NCBI RefSeq assembly: GCF_024758505.1
Contig: NZ_CP077970.1
Span: forward strand, 3,596,001-3,660,000
Source: Bradyrhizobium arachidis
GTDB taxonomy: Bacteria; Pseudomonadota; Alphaproteobacteria; Rhizobiales; Xanthobacteraceae
Reading direction: 5' to 3'
DNA length: 64,000 nucleotides
The notes beneath the pieces are model-generated. The model worked only from the letters and a program-made list of their open reading frames with translations, did not search any database and was not told where the DNA came from. The translations under genes were made by a program, and so were the position numbers. Shown in pieces: positions 26,243 through 34,981 of this stretch (position 1 is its first letter; each line of letters begins with the position of its first letter).

Positions 26243-27439
26243 ATGTCGGGCACTGACAAGAGCAAGACCGGCCTGACCCTGGATGGCCCCGTCATCATTC
26301 TGGTCGAGCCGCAGCTCGGTGAGAACATCGGCATGGCCGCGCGCGCCATGGGCAATTTCGCGCTGAGCGCCTTGCGCATCGTCAACCCCCGCGACGGCTG
26401 GCCCAACGTCGCCGCACAGCGCGCGGCCGCCGGTGCCGACCACATTCTGGAAAAGGTCGAGCTGTTCGCCACGGTCGGAGAGGCGGTCGCCGATCTCGAC
26501 CTCCTGTTCGCCACGTCAGCGCGCGCCCATGACCAGGCCAAGCCGGTGGTCGGTCCCGAGGCGGCCACGATCGAGATCGCCGGCCACGTCGCTTCCGGCG
26601 GGAAAGCCGGCATCCTGTTTGGGCGCGAGCGCTGGGGTCTGACCAACGAAGAAGTCGCCCTCGCGAACCGGATCATCACCTTCCCGGTCAATCCGGGCTT
26701 TGCCTCGCTCAACCTCGCGCAGGCCGTGCTGCTGGTCGGCTACGAATGGTTCAAGCGGGCGACCTCGGGCGCGCTGCCCCACGCCATGCCGGAGCGCTCC
26801 GAGCGCGCCTCGCAGCACCAGATCCAGGCTTTCTTCGAGAACCTCGTGCGCGAGCTCGACCGCGTCGAATTCTTGCGCCCGCCCGAGAAGCGCGACACCA
26901 TGCTGGTGAACCTGCGCAACATTTTTACGCGCATGGATCCGACCAAGCAGGACATGCACACCCTGCACGGCGTGGTGATGGCGATTGCGGAGGGACGCAA
27001 GGGGCCGGCCAAGGGTGGCGTGCTCGACGGCGCGCAGGCGACGCGGCTGCGGGCGCTGCTCGCCGAGCACGGGCAGGGCGGGGTACCCGACAGCGGCAGC
27101 ACAGTGCGCGGGCTGGCGCGGCTGCTCCGCCGCAATCCGACCGATGCCGAGCGCCTGCTGTGGCAGGCGCTGACCCGCGACCGCCGCTTCGCCGGCCAGT
27201 TCAAGCGCCAGACCCCGGTCGGCCGCCACATCCCGGACTTTGTTTCCTTCGTGCATCGGATTGCGGTCGAACTGGTCAATCCGGGCGAGAGTGAGACGAT
27301 CGTCGCCGACCGCGCGGCGCGGCGGCAGTGGCTGGAGGCGCGGGACTATCGCGTGATCGAGATCGAGGCCAAGGAGGTTGAGCGCGATATCACCGTGGAT
27401 CTGGATCGGCTGCAGGGGATGATCTCGCCGAGCACGTAG
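26243..27439 (+). CDS. TrmJ-type RNA methyltransferase fused to a DUF559 domain
   Basis: 398 residues in two domains. Residues ~1-260 are a SPOUT methyltransferase of the TrmJ/TrmH family (PVIILVEPQLGENIGMAARA, AGILFGRERWGLTNEEVALA, FPVNPGFASLNLAQAVLLVG), which would 2'-O-methylate tRNA position 32 using SAM. Residues ~290-390 are a DUF559/Vsr-like nuclease fold (NPTDAERLLWQALTRDRRFA, FKRQTPVGRHIPDFVSFVHR, WLEARDYRVIEIEAKEVERD). In typical DUF559 proteins the motif is VELDG, but here it reads AVELVNPGES, so the catalytic Asp appears lost. The reading frame is continuous, so this is a real fusion in this genome. Confidence 0.88.
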   Translation: MSGTDKSKTGLTLDGPVIILVEPQLGENIGMAARAMGNFALSALRIVNPRDGWPNVAAQRAAAGADHILEKVELFATVGEAVADLDLLFATSARAHDQAKPVVGPEAATIEIAGHVASGGKAGILFGRERWGLTNEEVALANRIITFPVNPGFASLNLAQAVLLVGYEWFKRATSGALPHAMPERSERASQHQIQAFFENLVRELDRVEFLRPPEKRDTMLVNLRNIFTRMDPTKQDMHTLHGVVMAIAEGRKGPAKGGVLDGAQATRLRALLAEHGQGGVPDSGSTVRGLARLLRRNPTDAERLLWQALTRDRRFAGQFKRQTPVGRHIPDFVSFVHRIAVELVNPGESETIVADRAARRQWLEARDYRVIEIEAKEVERDITVDLDRLQGMISPST

Positions 27440-27447
27440 CTCTTGTA

Positions 27448-27507
27448 GGGTGGGCAAAGCGACTTGTCCGCCGTAGCTCGAAGAGCGAAGGCGGAAGCGT
27501 GCCCACC
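27448..27507. repeat. imperfect palindromic repeat (GGGTGGGCA...TGCCCACC)
   Basis: GGGTGGGCA at 27448-27456 and TGCCCACC at 27500-27507 frame an imperfect hairpin. GGTGGGCACGG recurs at about 27538. It lies in the 235-bp gap before cynS. Confidence 0.65.
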
Positions 27508-27674
27508 ACTTTGTTTGATCAAGATTGAAACAGAAATGGTGGGCACGGCGCTCTGCGCCTTTGCTCACGCTCACGCTTTGGCACGCTTCCTGCACTTGCG
27601 CGACGCGAAGTTACGACGATCGTACTTCCCAAGAGAGAAACGTCACCACCACCGCCCACAAGGAGCCCCTGACC

Positions 27675-28163
27675 ATGAAACGCGAAGACCTCACCGAAAA
27701 GCTGCTCGACATCAAGCGCGAGAAGGGCTGGAGCTGGAAATACATCTGCGAGAAGATCGGCGGCTATTCGGAGGTGCTGATCGTCGGCGCGGTCATGGGC
27801 CAGATGAAATTGACAAAACCGCAGGCCGCGAATGCCGGCGAGCTGTTCGGCCTGTCGAAGGCGGAGACCGCCATGCTCAACGAGGTGCCGATGCGTGGCA
27901 CCGGCACGCCGATGCCGCCGACCGATCCCCTGATCTACCGCTTCTACGAGATGGTGATGGTGAACGGCCCGGCCTGGAAGGCGCTCATCGAGGAAGAGTT
28001 CGGCGACGGCATCATGTCGGCCATCGATTTTGACATGGCGATCGAGCGCGTCGCCAATCCCAAGGGCGACCGCGTCAAGATCACCATGAGCGGAAAGTTC
28101 CTGCCGTACAAATACTACGGCGCCAGCGGCAACGTGCCGGAATACGGCTTTAAGGAAGGCTGA
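27675..28163 (+). CDS. cynS: cyanate hydratase (cyanase)
   Basis: 162 residues. It converts cyanate and bicarbonate to ammonia and carbon dioxide as a homodecamer. The N-terminal helical DNA-binding-like domain (MKREDLTEKLLDIKREKGWS) is followed by the catalytic domain with the conserved triad Arg89 and Glu92 (YRFYEMV) and Ser115 (IMSAIDFDM). AGGAG lies 9 nt upstream of the ATG at 27675, which matches the family start. No cynT or cynR lies beside it, so it stands alone, ended by a bidirectional terminator. Confidence 0.96.
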   Translation: MKREDLTEKLLDIKREKGWSWKYICEKIGGYSEVLIVGAVMGQMKLTKPQAANAGELFGLSKAETAMLNEVPMRGTGTPMPPTDPLIYRFYEMVMVNGPAWKALIEEEFGDGIMSAIDFDMAIERVANPKGDRVKITMSGKFLPYKYYGASGNVPEYGFKEG

Positions 28164-28178
28164 GCGTACCGACGAAAA

Positions 28179-28208
28179 AGTGCGGTGGCCCAAAAGAGCC
28201 ACCGCACT
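28179..28208. terminator. bidirectional intrinsic terminator (cynS / metallopeptidase-like gene)
   Basis: AGTGCGGTGGC (28179-28189) pairs perfectly with 28198-28208 across an 8-nt loop. The minus strand continues with TTTTT, fitting the end of the leftward gene at 28235. Confidence 0.85.
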
Positions 28209-28234
28209 CCGTCCGTCAGACGTGCTGCAAGCCA

Positions 28235-30997
28235 CTAGCGCTTGCGGGTTGCCTTCGATCGCCGCGTCGGCGCCGCCTTCTTTGCGGATGCCGACTTCTT
28301 CGAGCTCTTCGCCTTTGCCTTCGTTCCCGAGCGGCTGCTCGCGGACATGTCAACCGCATCCTGGGCTTCCTTGCTGATGCGGAAGGTCATGCCGCCGACC
28401 GGCATGTCGTCGTGCAGGACGGTCACGACGATGTCGTGATCGGCTTCCCTGCCGAGCATGGCCAGGTCGAACTCCTTGCCCGCGCTGACGGCCATGTTGA
28501 CCTTGAGCATCTCGTCCGGCTTGAGCCGCTGAGCCCGCTGGATCTGCGGCACGCTGAACTTCCAGCCGAGCTTGGCGAGCCACTCCGGAAGCTTGATCTC
28601 GACATTGACGCGCACAGGCGCCGGGCCGTGATTGCGGATCCAGAACGGCAGCTTCTCCCAGGGGATCTTGGCGATGTGGATCGAGATCGGGTGCACGTTG
28701 CGTTGCCCCAGATTGTTGTCATGGGGCACCAGACGCCATTCCGGAATCGGTCCCGTGATCGCGCCGTCGATATTGCCGGCGTCACCCTTGGCCGAGACGC
28801 TGAAGAACATGCACTCGTGGCCGACCTGCGACGGCACCCATTTGAACGGGCCGACGACGACGCCCACGGCGTCCGAAGCCGCGAGGTTGGGGGCCGCCAG
28901 TTGCGGCGTGGCCATGGGAGTCCAGTCCGTCGGGAAGACGAGGCCAGCTCCGGGGTTGCAGTGGAAGCCCTTCACCACGACGTTCGTCGCGGCCTGCGTG
29001 CCGCGGTTCTTGATGCGCACATAGGCGTAGTTGGTCTGTCCGACGATCGGCTCCTGATGCACGCCGCCGCCCGCGCCGACGGTGCGGCGATTCCAGATGT
29101 CGGTGCAGCTCCAGTGATTGGGCTGGAACGGATATTCGCCGTGGCGGCCGTCGTCGATATAGACATCGACCGGCGGCGGCAGGCCTTCGACGGTCGGCGG
29201 CGGGCCGGGCCGGAACAGGCCCTGTTTCTCGAAGGCCCAGCGGATGACCTTGTGATAGGCGCCGCCGGCATGGGTCTGCGCCGGACTGGTTCGCGTCCAG
29301 ACACCGGCGTCCGCAATTTCGAGTTGCTGCTCCCAGCCGAGGGCGTTGGGCGGATTGGTCGCCGGCGTGAGCTGGCCGACCGCGCGCAGGATGAGGTACA
29401 CCGCCGAGGTGGCGGCAAACTGCTTGCGGGCGAGGGAGGCGGAATCGCCGCCGATCGAGCGGTAGAGACGGAAGTGCGTGGTCGCCAGGATCTGCTCGCT
29501 GAAATAGCCATTGAGATCGTTGGCGCCGCCCCATCCCCATCCGCCCGCGACCGGACGATCGTGCCGGCGGCCGATATTGACCCAGGGGAAGCTGACGAAG
29601 CGGTCGGGGGCGTGCGTATCGGGGTCATTCAGGATGACCGCGATACTGTCGCCGGCGCTGTGCGAGAAGCCGAAATTCGGCGAGTCGACATGGTCCCAGA
29701 GGATGCCGTGTCCGCCGAGCTCGTGGAGCACGACGCGCCAGTCAGCCGCGATGCCGATTGGCGGAGCTCCGAGAGCGGCGAGCGAGAACACCACCGAGCC
29801 GATGCCGTTGCCGAGTGTGTTGCCCCGGCACTGCGCGTTGATGACGTCGCCGAGTGCATGATGATCGACCGGCACCGGGAACGAGGTGTGGTCGAAATAG
29901 CTCGGAATGTTGAAGCCGATGTCGCGCACGGTCCGGAAAAAGCGGTCGCAATGATAATAGGCGTTGACGGCCGCGAAGTTGTCGGTGCGCGAGACATAGG
30001 CGAAATTGAACGGTGCCGTCGTCGTCGGGATCGCTGGCGTCGGTGGATCGACATTCGTGATCGAGACGAACGTCCCCGTGAGGCTCTGGGTACCGCCTAA
30101 TGGCGGCGAGAGGTCGATGAGGGCGACAGTGTCGCGCAACGGATCGAGCGTCGCGGCCGGCGCGGTCGGCATGTTGGCGAGGTTGCCGGTCTTGGTGATG
30201 GGATCGCGATCGAACACCAGCCCGGTCACGCCGTCGACCAGGGCACGCAGGAACAGGACGGTCTTGCGCTTCGGCTCGATGAAGGCCCGCCAGTTCAGCG
30301 TCCCCCATTTCTCCAATGCCAGCGAGAACATCGCCTCCAGCACGACATAGTGCTTGCCGGCAACGATGTCCGACGGGACAGGCGGAAGAGGAAGGGTGGG
30401 AGGCTCGGCGCCAAATCCGCGCTCGCCGATCTCCTGATGAATGCGCTCCTTGGGATCGTACTGATAGACGAGCAGGCGCGTGCGGTTGATGCGAAGGCCC
30501 TGGGCGTTCGGAAACGCGGCACGGACGATGTCGTCATGGGCGCCGGACGCCGCGGTGTCGAGCGCGCTCTTGCTCGTCAGTGTATCGGCAGGAGGCTCGG
30601 TGGCAACGTCGTAGTGCAGCGTCGAGGTCGCGGCTTTGACCTGGTTGTCGGCGCCGCGCATCACGACCGATACCCCGGCCTGGTAGATCGGCAGGCCGAA
30701 CATGGTCTGGTTATAGCTGACGACGGTCGAATCCATCGCGTGCTGCTCGGATTCGAAGCGCAGCGCCTCGTCTTCAGCGACCGGCGCGATCGCGGCGCGC
30801 ACGTCCATAGATCTCGTCATGGTCTGCGGAAGCTGAAAGAGGTCCGCATGATCGAGCAGGAACTGCTTTGCCGCCTCCTGTGGCGTTGCCGCTCTCATCC
30901 TGGGGGCGGCGGCGGCCGTGTCCGCCATGTCGCCGGTAAACATGAAATGCCGCGCGTGGCCACGGTCGTCATAGATAATGTTGGGACTCTCAGCCAT
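28235..30997 (-). CDS. large atypical metallopeptidase-like protein (HELGGH)
   Basis: 920 residues. Residues ~75-150 resemble the FTP/PepSY propeptide region of thermolysin- and fungalysin-type peptidases (STVVSYNQTMFGLPIYQAGV). A candidate zinc motif VVLHELGGHGILWDH (His425, Glu426, His430) is followed by FSHSAGDSIAVILNDP, the place where M4/M36 enzymes have their third ligand. The spacing is HExxxH, not HExxH. Later segments look like CARDB/Ig-type domains (YAYVRIKNRGTQAATNVVVK), and a Lys/Ser/Ala-rich basic tail closes it. There is no signal peptide. AGGAGG 5-7 nt upstream fixes the start at 30997. Peptidase activity is uncertain. Confidence 0.65.
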   Translation of the reverse strand: MAESPNIIYDDRGHARHFMFTGDMADTAAAAPRMRAATPQEAAKQFLLDHADLFQLPQTMTRSMDVRAAIAPVAEDEALRFESEQHAMDSTVVSYNQTMFGLPIYQAGVSVVMRGADNQVKAATSTLHYDVATEPPADTLTSKSALDTAASGAHDDIVRAAFPNAQGLRINRTRLLVYQYDPKERIHQEIGERGFGAEPPTLPLPPVPSDIVAGKHYVVLEAMFSLALEKWGTLNWRAFIEPKRKTVLFLRALVDGVTGLVFDRDPITKTGNLANMPTAPAATLDPLRDTVALIDLSPPLGGTQSLTGTFVSITNVDPPTPAIPTTTAPFNFAYVSRTDNFAAVNAYYHCDRFFRTVRDIGFNIPSYFDHTSFPVPVDHHALGDVINAQCRGNTLGNGIGSVVFSLAALGAPPIGIAADWRVVLHELGGHGILWDHVDSPNFGFSHSAGDSIAVILNDPDTHAPDRFVSFPWVNIGRRHDRPVAGGWGWGGANDLNGYFSEQILATTHFRLYRSIGGDSASLARKQFAATSAVYLILRAVGQLTPATNPPNALGWEQQLEIADAGVWTRTSPAQTHAGGAYHKVIRWAFEKQGLFRPGPPPTVEGLPPPVDVYIDDGRHGEYPFQPNHWSCTDIWNRRTVGAGGGVHQEPIVGQTNYAYVRIKNRGTQAATNVVVKGFHCNPGAGLVFPTDWTPMATPQLAAPNLAASDAVGVVVGPFKWVPSQVGHECMFFSVSAKGDAGNIDGAITGPIPEWRLVPHDNNLGQRNVHPISIHIAKIPWEKLPFWIRNHGPAPVRVNVEIKLPEWLAKLGWKFSVPQIQRAQRLKPDEMLKVNMAVSAGKEFDLAMLGREADHDIVVTVLHDDMPVGGMTFRISKEAQDAVDMSASSRSGTKAKAKSSKKSASAKKAAPTRRSKATRKR

Positions 30998-31394
30998 ATC
31001 GACCTCCTGCAAATCAAATGTGAAGAACCAAGTTGCGAGCAATCGTCCCAAAAGAACGGGCTGCAAAATTTCGAAATGTCTTGAAATGTACTTCGCTAAA
31101 CGTATCGCACCTGCCGGTTGAACATAACAGATCGGCTACCAGCGCCCGCGCGAAAATAAGTCGCAGCTACTTGTGAGCGAAGTAATAAAAGCGTGTTCGG
31201 AAGTTTTCCGGTGCCGCGAGTCGCAGCGTGCAATGAAGATACGCTGTCAAATAAGGCGCTCGGGAGATCGCGCTGTTGGCGGGCAACAATATTGACCTAA
31301 GTCGCGCGTTGGGACGCGCGACTTGGTTTAAGGAATACGCGTAAGGGTTGTATCACTAGAATTCGCTGCAGCGACAATGTGATGGGTGCGAGCC
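30998..31394. promoter_or_regulatory. 397-bp gene-free region upstream of the metallopeptidase-like gene
   Basis: Holds the 5' region of the leftward gene at 30997, and the hairpin at 31299-31324 that ends the next leftward gene. It contains AT-rich stretches near 31140-31250. No small gene recognised. Confidence 0.4.
31299..31324 (-). terminator. 11-bp perfect hairpin after the PEP-mutase family gene
   Basis: AAGTCGCGCGT (31299-31309) pairs perfectly with 31314-31324 around TGGG. It lies 70 bp downstream of the leftward gene stop at 31395. The T-run is weak. Confidence 0.65.
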
Positions 31395-32222
31395 TTAGGT
31401 GGCGCCGACCGAAGCGAAGGCGCTGCGCAGCTCAGCGATCCCTGCCATCTCGCGGATATAGGTGAAGGAGCCGTTGTCTTTCATCTCGCGGGCGCTCTTG
31501 ACGAAGGCGGCCAGCGCAAATCGCGACATCGCACCGCCGACGCTGATGCGCTTCACGCCGGCCGCGGACAATTGTGGCAGGGTCAATGTCGGATCGGCAA
31601 AGCCCATCACCAGATTGAACGGCTTTCCGATCGAGGCGACGACGGTCTTGATCGTCGCAAGATCGTGCACGCCCGGCGCGTAGAGTACGTCGGCCCCGGC
31701 GGCCTCGAATGCCCTAAGGCGCCTGATCGTATCGTCGAGGTCGTTACGCCCGTGCAGCAGGTTCTCGGCCCGCGCGGTCAGCGTGAACGGGATCGACAGC
31801 GAGCGTGCCGCCTCGACGGCCGCCTGCACACGTTCGACGGCGAGGGCAAACTCATAGATCGGGCGTTCGCGGTCCCCGGTCGAATCCTCGATGGAGCCAC
31901 CGACCGCACCGGCCTCGGCGGCGCGCCGGATCGCCTCGGCCGCGCGCTTCGGGTCGTGCGCGCCGCAGTTTTCGAGGTCGACGCTGACGGGCAGTGGAGT
32001 CGCCTGAGCGATCGCGCGGCAATTGTCGAGGATGGCATCGAGGCTGACGGTCGAGCTGCCGAGCGTGTTGGCAAGCCCGAGGCTCGTGGTCGCCAGCGCC
32101 TCAAAACCCAGGGCGCCGAGCAGCTTTGCGGTGCCGGCATCCCACGGATTGGGAATGATGAAGGCGCCCGGCCGCTCGTGCAGGGCCCGAAACGTTTTCG
32201 CTTTCTCCAACTGGCTGGGCAT
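31395..32222 (-). CDS. isocitrate lyase / PEP mutase family protein
   Basis: 275 residues, a TIM-barrel of the PEP mutase superfamily. It opens with FRALHERPGAFIIPNPWDAG (the usual substrate-loop start), then LATTSLGLANTLGSSTVS, PVSVDLENCG (metal-binding Asp/Glu region), GGSIEDSTGDRERPIYEFAL and TLTARAENLLHGRNDLDDTI. It lacks the KKCGH of isocitrate lyase, so a carbon-carbon or carbon-phosphorus lyase-like reaction on another oxo-acid is more likely. AGGAG 7-8 nt upstream fixes the start at 32222. It is divergent from the LysR gene. Confidence 0.85.
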   Translation of the reverse strand: MPSQLEKAKTFRALHERPGAFIIPNPWDAGTAKLLGALGFEALATTSLGLANTLGSSTVSLDAILDNCRAIAQATPLPVSVDLENCGAHDPKRAAEAIRRAAEAGAVGGSIEDSTGDRERPIYEFALAVERVQAAVEAARSLSIPFTLTARAENLLHGRNDLDDTIRRLRAFEAAGADVLYAPGVHDLATIKTVVASIGKPFNLVMGFADPTLTLPQLSAAGVKRISVGGAMSRFALAAFVKSAREMKDNGSFTYIREMAGIAELRSAFASVGAT

Positions 32223-32333
32223 CGTTCGCTCCTTTGTCGCGGCTGGTCCCGATCCAGCCATAGGAGCATTTCCGCCATCCGCCAAATTTGTTATTTCTCT
32301 CGAAAGCATCAGCTTTTTGCATGAGTGACGGTG

Positions 32334-33308
32334 ATGGACAGTGATGCCCTCAATACCTTTCTGGCGGTTCATCGCCGCGGCGGGATTTCGAATGCAGCCA
32401 AATTCCTCCATCGCTCGCAACCGGCGATCTCGCGCCGCATCGCGCTGTTGGAGCAGGAGCTCGGCGTGCCCTTGTTCGAGCGGGTGGCGGGCCGGACGCG
32501 GCTCAGCGATGCGGGCCGCGTACTGATCCCTCACGCGGAGCGAGCGGTCGCCGCCGCAGAGGATGCGGAGCAGGCGATACGCGCGCTCACCCGGCAGACC
32601 TCAGGGCCGGTATCGCTCGCGGTGACCGGTACGCTCGCCGATGCGCGCCTGTCGGGAATCATGAAGCGCTTTGCCAAGGAGCACCCCGATGCTGCACTCA
32701 GCCTGCGCACCGCGACGAGCGCCGAGGTCAGCGGCTTGATCCGTCGCGGGGAGGCGACGATCGGTCTGCGCTATCACATCGATCGTTCGCGCGATCTGGA
32801 TTGCACGCCAATCCTCTCGGAAAAGCTCGGGGTGGTCTGCGCGGCGGATCACCCGCTTGCCGGCCGGCGCGTGAAGCGGCTGGCCGAGCTGCGCGCCGAG
32901 CGCTGGGTCGCGTTTCCCGAGATTGCCGGCCGGCCCGAGATTGCGGCGGCGCACGTGTTCGCGCTGTTTCTCACCCAAGGGCTCGGCGACATCGAATGGA
33001 CGGCGGTGGACAGCCTCACCGCGCAAAAACGCCTCGTCGAGGCCGGCTTCGGCATCGCGCTGCTCGCTGAGAGCCACGTCGCCGACGAATTGGCGGCAGG
33101 CACGATGTCGCGGATTGCGGTGGGCGATCTTGCCGCCAGCAACGACATCTCGGTCGTGACCCGGCGCGGCGGCTTCCTCAGCCTTGCCGCGCGAAAGCTC
33201 CTGGAGATCCTGCAAAGCGACTATGGCGAAATCGGCGTCGCGGCCGCGCGGCGTCCCAAACCGGGACGGCCGGCGCGCAAGGCCGTTGCGCGCCGACGCG
33301 TCAGGTGA
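32334..33308 (+). CDS. LysR-family transcriptional regulator
   Basis: 324 residues. The N-terminal winged helix (LNTFLAVHRRGGISNAAKFL, HRSQPAISRRIALLEQELGV, PLFERVAGRTRLSDAGRVLI) is followed by a periplasmic-binding-like effector domain (SGPVSLAVTGTLADARLSGI onward) and a basic tail (RPKPGRPARKAVARRRVR). The ATG at 32334 is preferred; a GTG at 32325 is possible. It is transcribed divergently from the PEP-mutase family gene with a 111-bp gap, the classic LysR layout, so that gene is its probable target. Confidence 0.92.
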   Translation: MDSDALNTFLAVHRRGGISNAAKFLHRSQPAISRRIALLEQELGVPLFERVAGRTRLSDAGRVLIPHAERAVAAAEDAEQAIRALTRQTSGPVSLAVTGTLADARLSGIMKRFAKEHPDAALSLRTATSAEVSGLIRRGEATIGLRYHIDRSRDLDCTPILSEKLGVVCAADHPLAGRRVKRLAELRAERWVAFPEIAGRPEIAAAHVFALFLTQGLGDIEWTAVDSLTAQKRLVEAGFGIALLAESHVADELAAGTMSRIAVGDLAASNDISVVTRRGGFLSLAARKLLEILQSDYGEIGVAAARRPKPGRPARKAVARRRVR

Positions 33309-33318
33309 TGGCTGCGGC

Positions 33319-33642
33319 TTACTTGCCCGCCTTGACTTCGGCCACCGCGACAGCGGTGAGCTCGTTCATCTTGGCGCGGATTGCCTGTTCTGATGTGGAG
33401 ATGCCCTTGGCGGTAAAATCGCTCAAAACCTTGCGCAGCACGTCGCCGTCGCCGGCTTCCTCGAAATCGGCTGCGACCACTTCCTTGGCATAGGCGGTTG
33501 CCGCATCGCCGGTGATGCCGAGCTGTTGGGCCGCCCACAGGCCGAGCAGCCGGTTGCGGCGGGCCTCGGCCTTGAATTTCTGCTCCTCGTCGAGGGCGAA
33601 TTTCTTCTCGAAGCCTTCCTGGCGCTTGTCGAATGTGGTCAT
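33319..33642 (-). CDS. DUF1476 protein, F1-ATPase inhibitor zeta-subunit family
   Basis: 107 residues: MTTFDKRQEGFEKKFALDEE, QKFKAEARRNRLLGLWAAQQ, then a four-helix C-terminal region. DUF1476 proteins include the zeta subunit of Paracoccus denitrificans, which inhibits F1-ATPase hydrolysis through its N-terminal segment. Here that segment is present. It is divergent from purC, an alphaproteobacterial gene order. The 3' end lies 10 bp from the LysR stop. Its inhibitory strength in this organism is not shown. Confidence 0.9.
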   Translation of the reverse strand: MTTFDKRQEGFEKKFALDEEQKFKAEARRNRLLGLWAAQQLGITGDAATAYAKEVVAADFEEAGDGDVLRKVLSDFTAKGISTSEQAIRAKMNELTAVAVAEVKAGK

Positions 33643-33947
33643 GCAGTTCCCAATCCCGGTGAATCAGGGGGCGGCCTCGTTGCGAGGGCCCCTCACGACG
33701 CCTAGATAAGGGGCACGAATCGGCGAAACAACGAGCCGTTAAGCCGCAGGCAAGACGGTATAAGTGGATGCCGGAAGGGCCGGATCGATTGTGCTCAGGC
33801 AGCCAATCGGATAGGTTGCCGTAAGGCTTGGTTCCTGTTCTGTTTCTCTGGTTCCAGGTCGTTCACGGCAGCTCCGCTGTGGGTCGTAATCCTAGTCAAC
33901 CGGAGCACACCAAATTCATGGATTTTAACAAAACACGGTACATCCCA
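33643..33947. promoter_or_regulatory. divergent promoter region, DUF1476 / purC
   Basis: 305 bp between the two divergent genes. It is comparatively AT-rich around 33690-33760 and 33905-33945. It should carry both promoters; no operator recognised. Confidence 0.4.
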
Positions 33948-34715
33948 ATGAGCCGTCGGCGTCGCATTTATGAAGGCAAGGCAAAGGTCCTGTACGAAGG
34001 TCCGGAGCCGGGCACCCTGATCCAGCACTTCAAGGACGACGCGACCGCGTTCAATGCCAAAAAGCATCAGGTGATCGAGGGCAAGGGCGTCCTCAACAAC
34101 CGGATCTCGGAGTACCTGTTTCAGCACCTCAACGACATCGGGGTGCCGACCCATTTCATCCGCCGGCTCAACATGCGCGAGCAGTTGATTCGCGAGGTCG
34201 AGATCGTGCCGCTCGAGGTGGTGGTGCGGAACGTCGCCGCGGGCTCGCTGTCGCAGCGCCTCGGCATCGAGGAAGGCACCCAGCTGCCGCGGTCGATCAT
34301 CGAATTCTATTACAAGAACGACCAGCTCAACGACCCCATGGTGTCGGAAGAGCACATCACCGCCTTCGGCTGGGCGACGCCGCAGGAGATCGACGACATC
34401 ATGGCGCTCGCCATCCGCGTCAACGACTTCCTCACCGGCCTCTTCCTCGGCATCGGCATCCGCCTCGTCGACTTCAAGATGGAGTGCGGGCGGCTGTTCG
34501 AGAACGAGATGATGCGCATCATCGTCGCTGACGAGATCTCGCCGGATAGTTGCCGTCTGTGGGACATCAAGTCGAACGAGAAGCTCGACAAGGATCGTTT
34601 CCGCAGGGATCTCGGCGGGCTCCTGGAGGCCTATACCGAAGTCGCAAAGCGCCTCGGCATCCTCATGGAGAACGAGCGTCCGCAGGGCTCCGGCCCGGTG
34701 CTGGTGAAGAGCTGA
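33948..34715 (+). CDS. purC: phosphoribosylaminoimidazole-succinocarboxamide (SAICAR) synthase
   Basis: 255 residues from the ATG at 33948 ([20 protein letters not shown]), the usual family length. It joins aspartate to CAIR using ATP in purine synthesis. Motifs: [17 protein letters not shown], the signature [20 protein letters not shown] and [12 protein letters not shown] with [12 protein letters not shown]. An ATG at 33918 would add ten residues; neither start has a strong ribosome site. First of purC-purS, with purS 15 bp downstream. Confidence 0.95.
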   Translation: MSRRRRIYEGKAKVLYEGPEPGTLIQHFKDDATAFNAKKHQVIEGKGVLNNRISEYLFQHLNDIGVPTHFIRRLNMREQLIREVEIVPLEVVVRNVAAGSLSQRLGIEEGTQLPRSIIEFYYKNDQLNDPMVSEEHITAFGWATPQEIDDIMALAIRVNDFLTGLFLGIGIRLVDFKMECGRLFENEMMRIIVADEISPDSCRLWDIKSNEKLDKDRFRRDLGGLLEAYTEVAKRLGILMENERPQGSGPVLVKS

Positions 34716-34730
34716 AGAGGGATTTCTGAC

Positions 34731-34973
34731 GTGAAGGCACGTGTCACCGTTACCTTGAAGAACGGCATTCTGGACCCGCAGGGCAAGGCGATCGAAGGCG
34801 CGCTGAAATCGCTCGGCGTCGACGGCGTCGCCAGCGTCCGGCAGGGCAAGGTGTTCGACATCGAGCTCGCCGGCGCCGACAAGGCGAAGGCGGAAGCCGC
34901 GCTGAAGCAGGCCGCCGACAAGCTGCTGGCCAATACGGTGATCGAGAACTACCGGGTGGAAGTGCTGGGCTAG
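34731..34973 (+). CDS. purS: FGAM synthase subunit PurS
   Basis: 80 residues from a GTG: VTLKNGILDPQGKAIEGALK, VASVRQGKVFDIELAGADKA and NTVIENYRVEVLG. It is the small dimeric subunit that bridges the PurQ glutaminase and PurL synthetase in formylglycinamidine ribonucleotide synthase. GAGGGA lies upstream of the GTG. It is 15 bp after purC, so co-transcribed. In most alphaproteobacteria purQ follows directly; here two unrelated genes intervene. Confidence 0.95.
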   Translation: MKARVTVTLKNGILDPQGKAIEGALKSLGVDGVASVRQGKVFDIELAGADKAKAEAALKQAADKLLANTVIENYRVEVLG

Positions 34974-34981
34974 GCGACCGG

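Noticed and set aside
29700..29730. HELGGH read as the HEXXGH motif of M49 dipeptidyl peptidase III
   Set aside because: The six residues fit HEXXGH, but the second M49 motif (EExxAE type) and overall M49 features are missing, and the N-terminal region looks like a thermolysin-type propeptide.
28412..30100. 562-codon plus-strand frame opposite the metallopeptidase-like gene
   Set aside because: Arg/Asp/Glu/Val-rich shadow without a ribosome site; the minus-strand gene has a perfect one at 30997.
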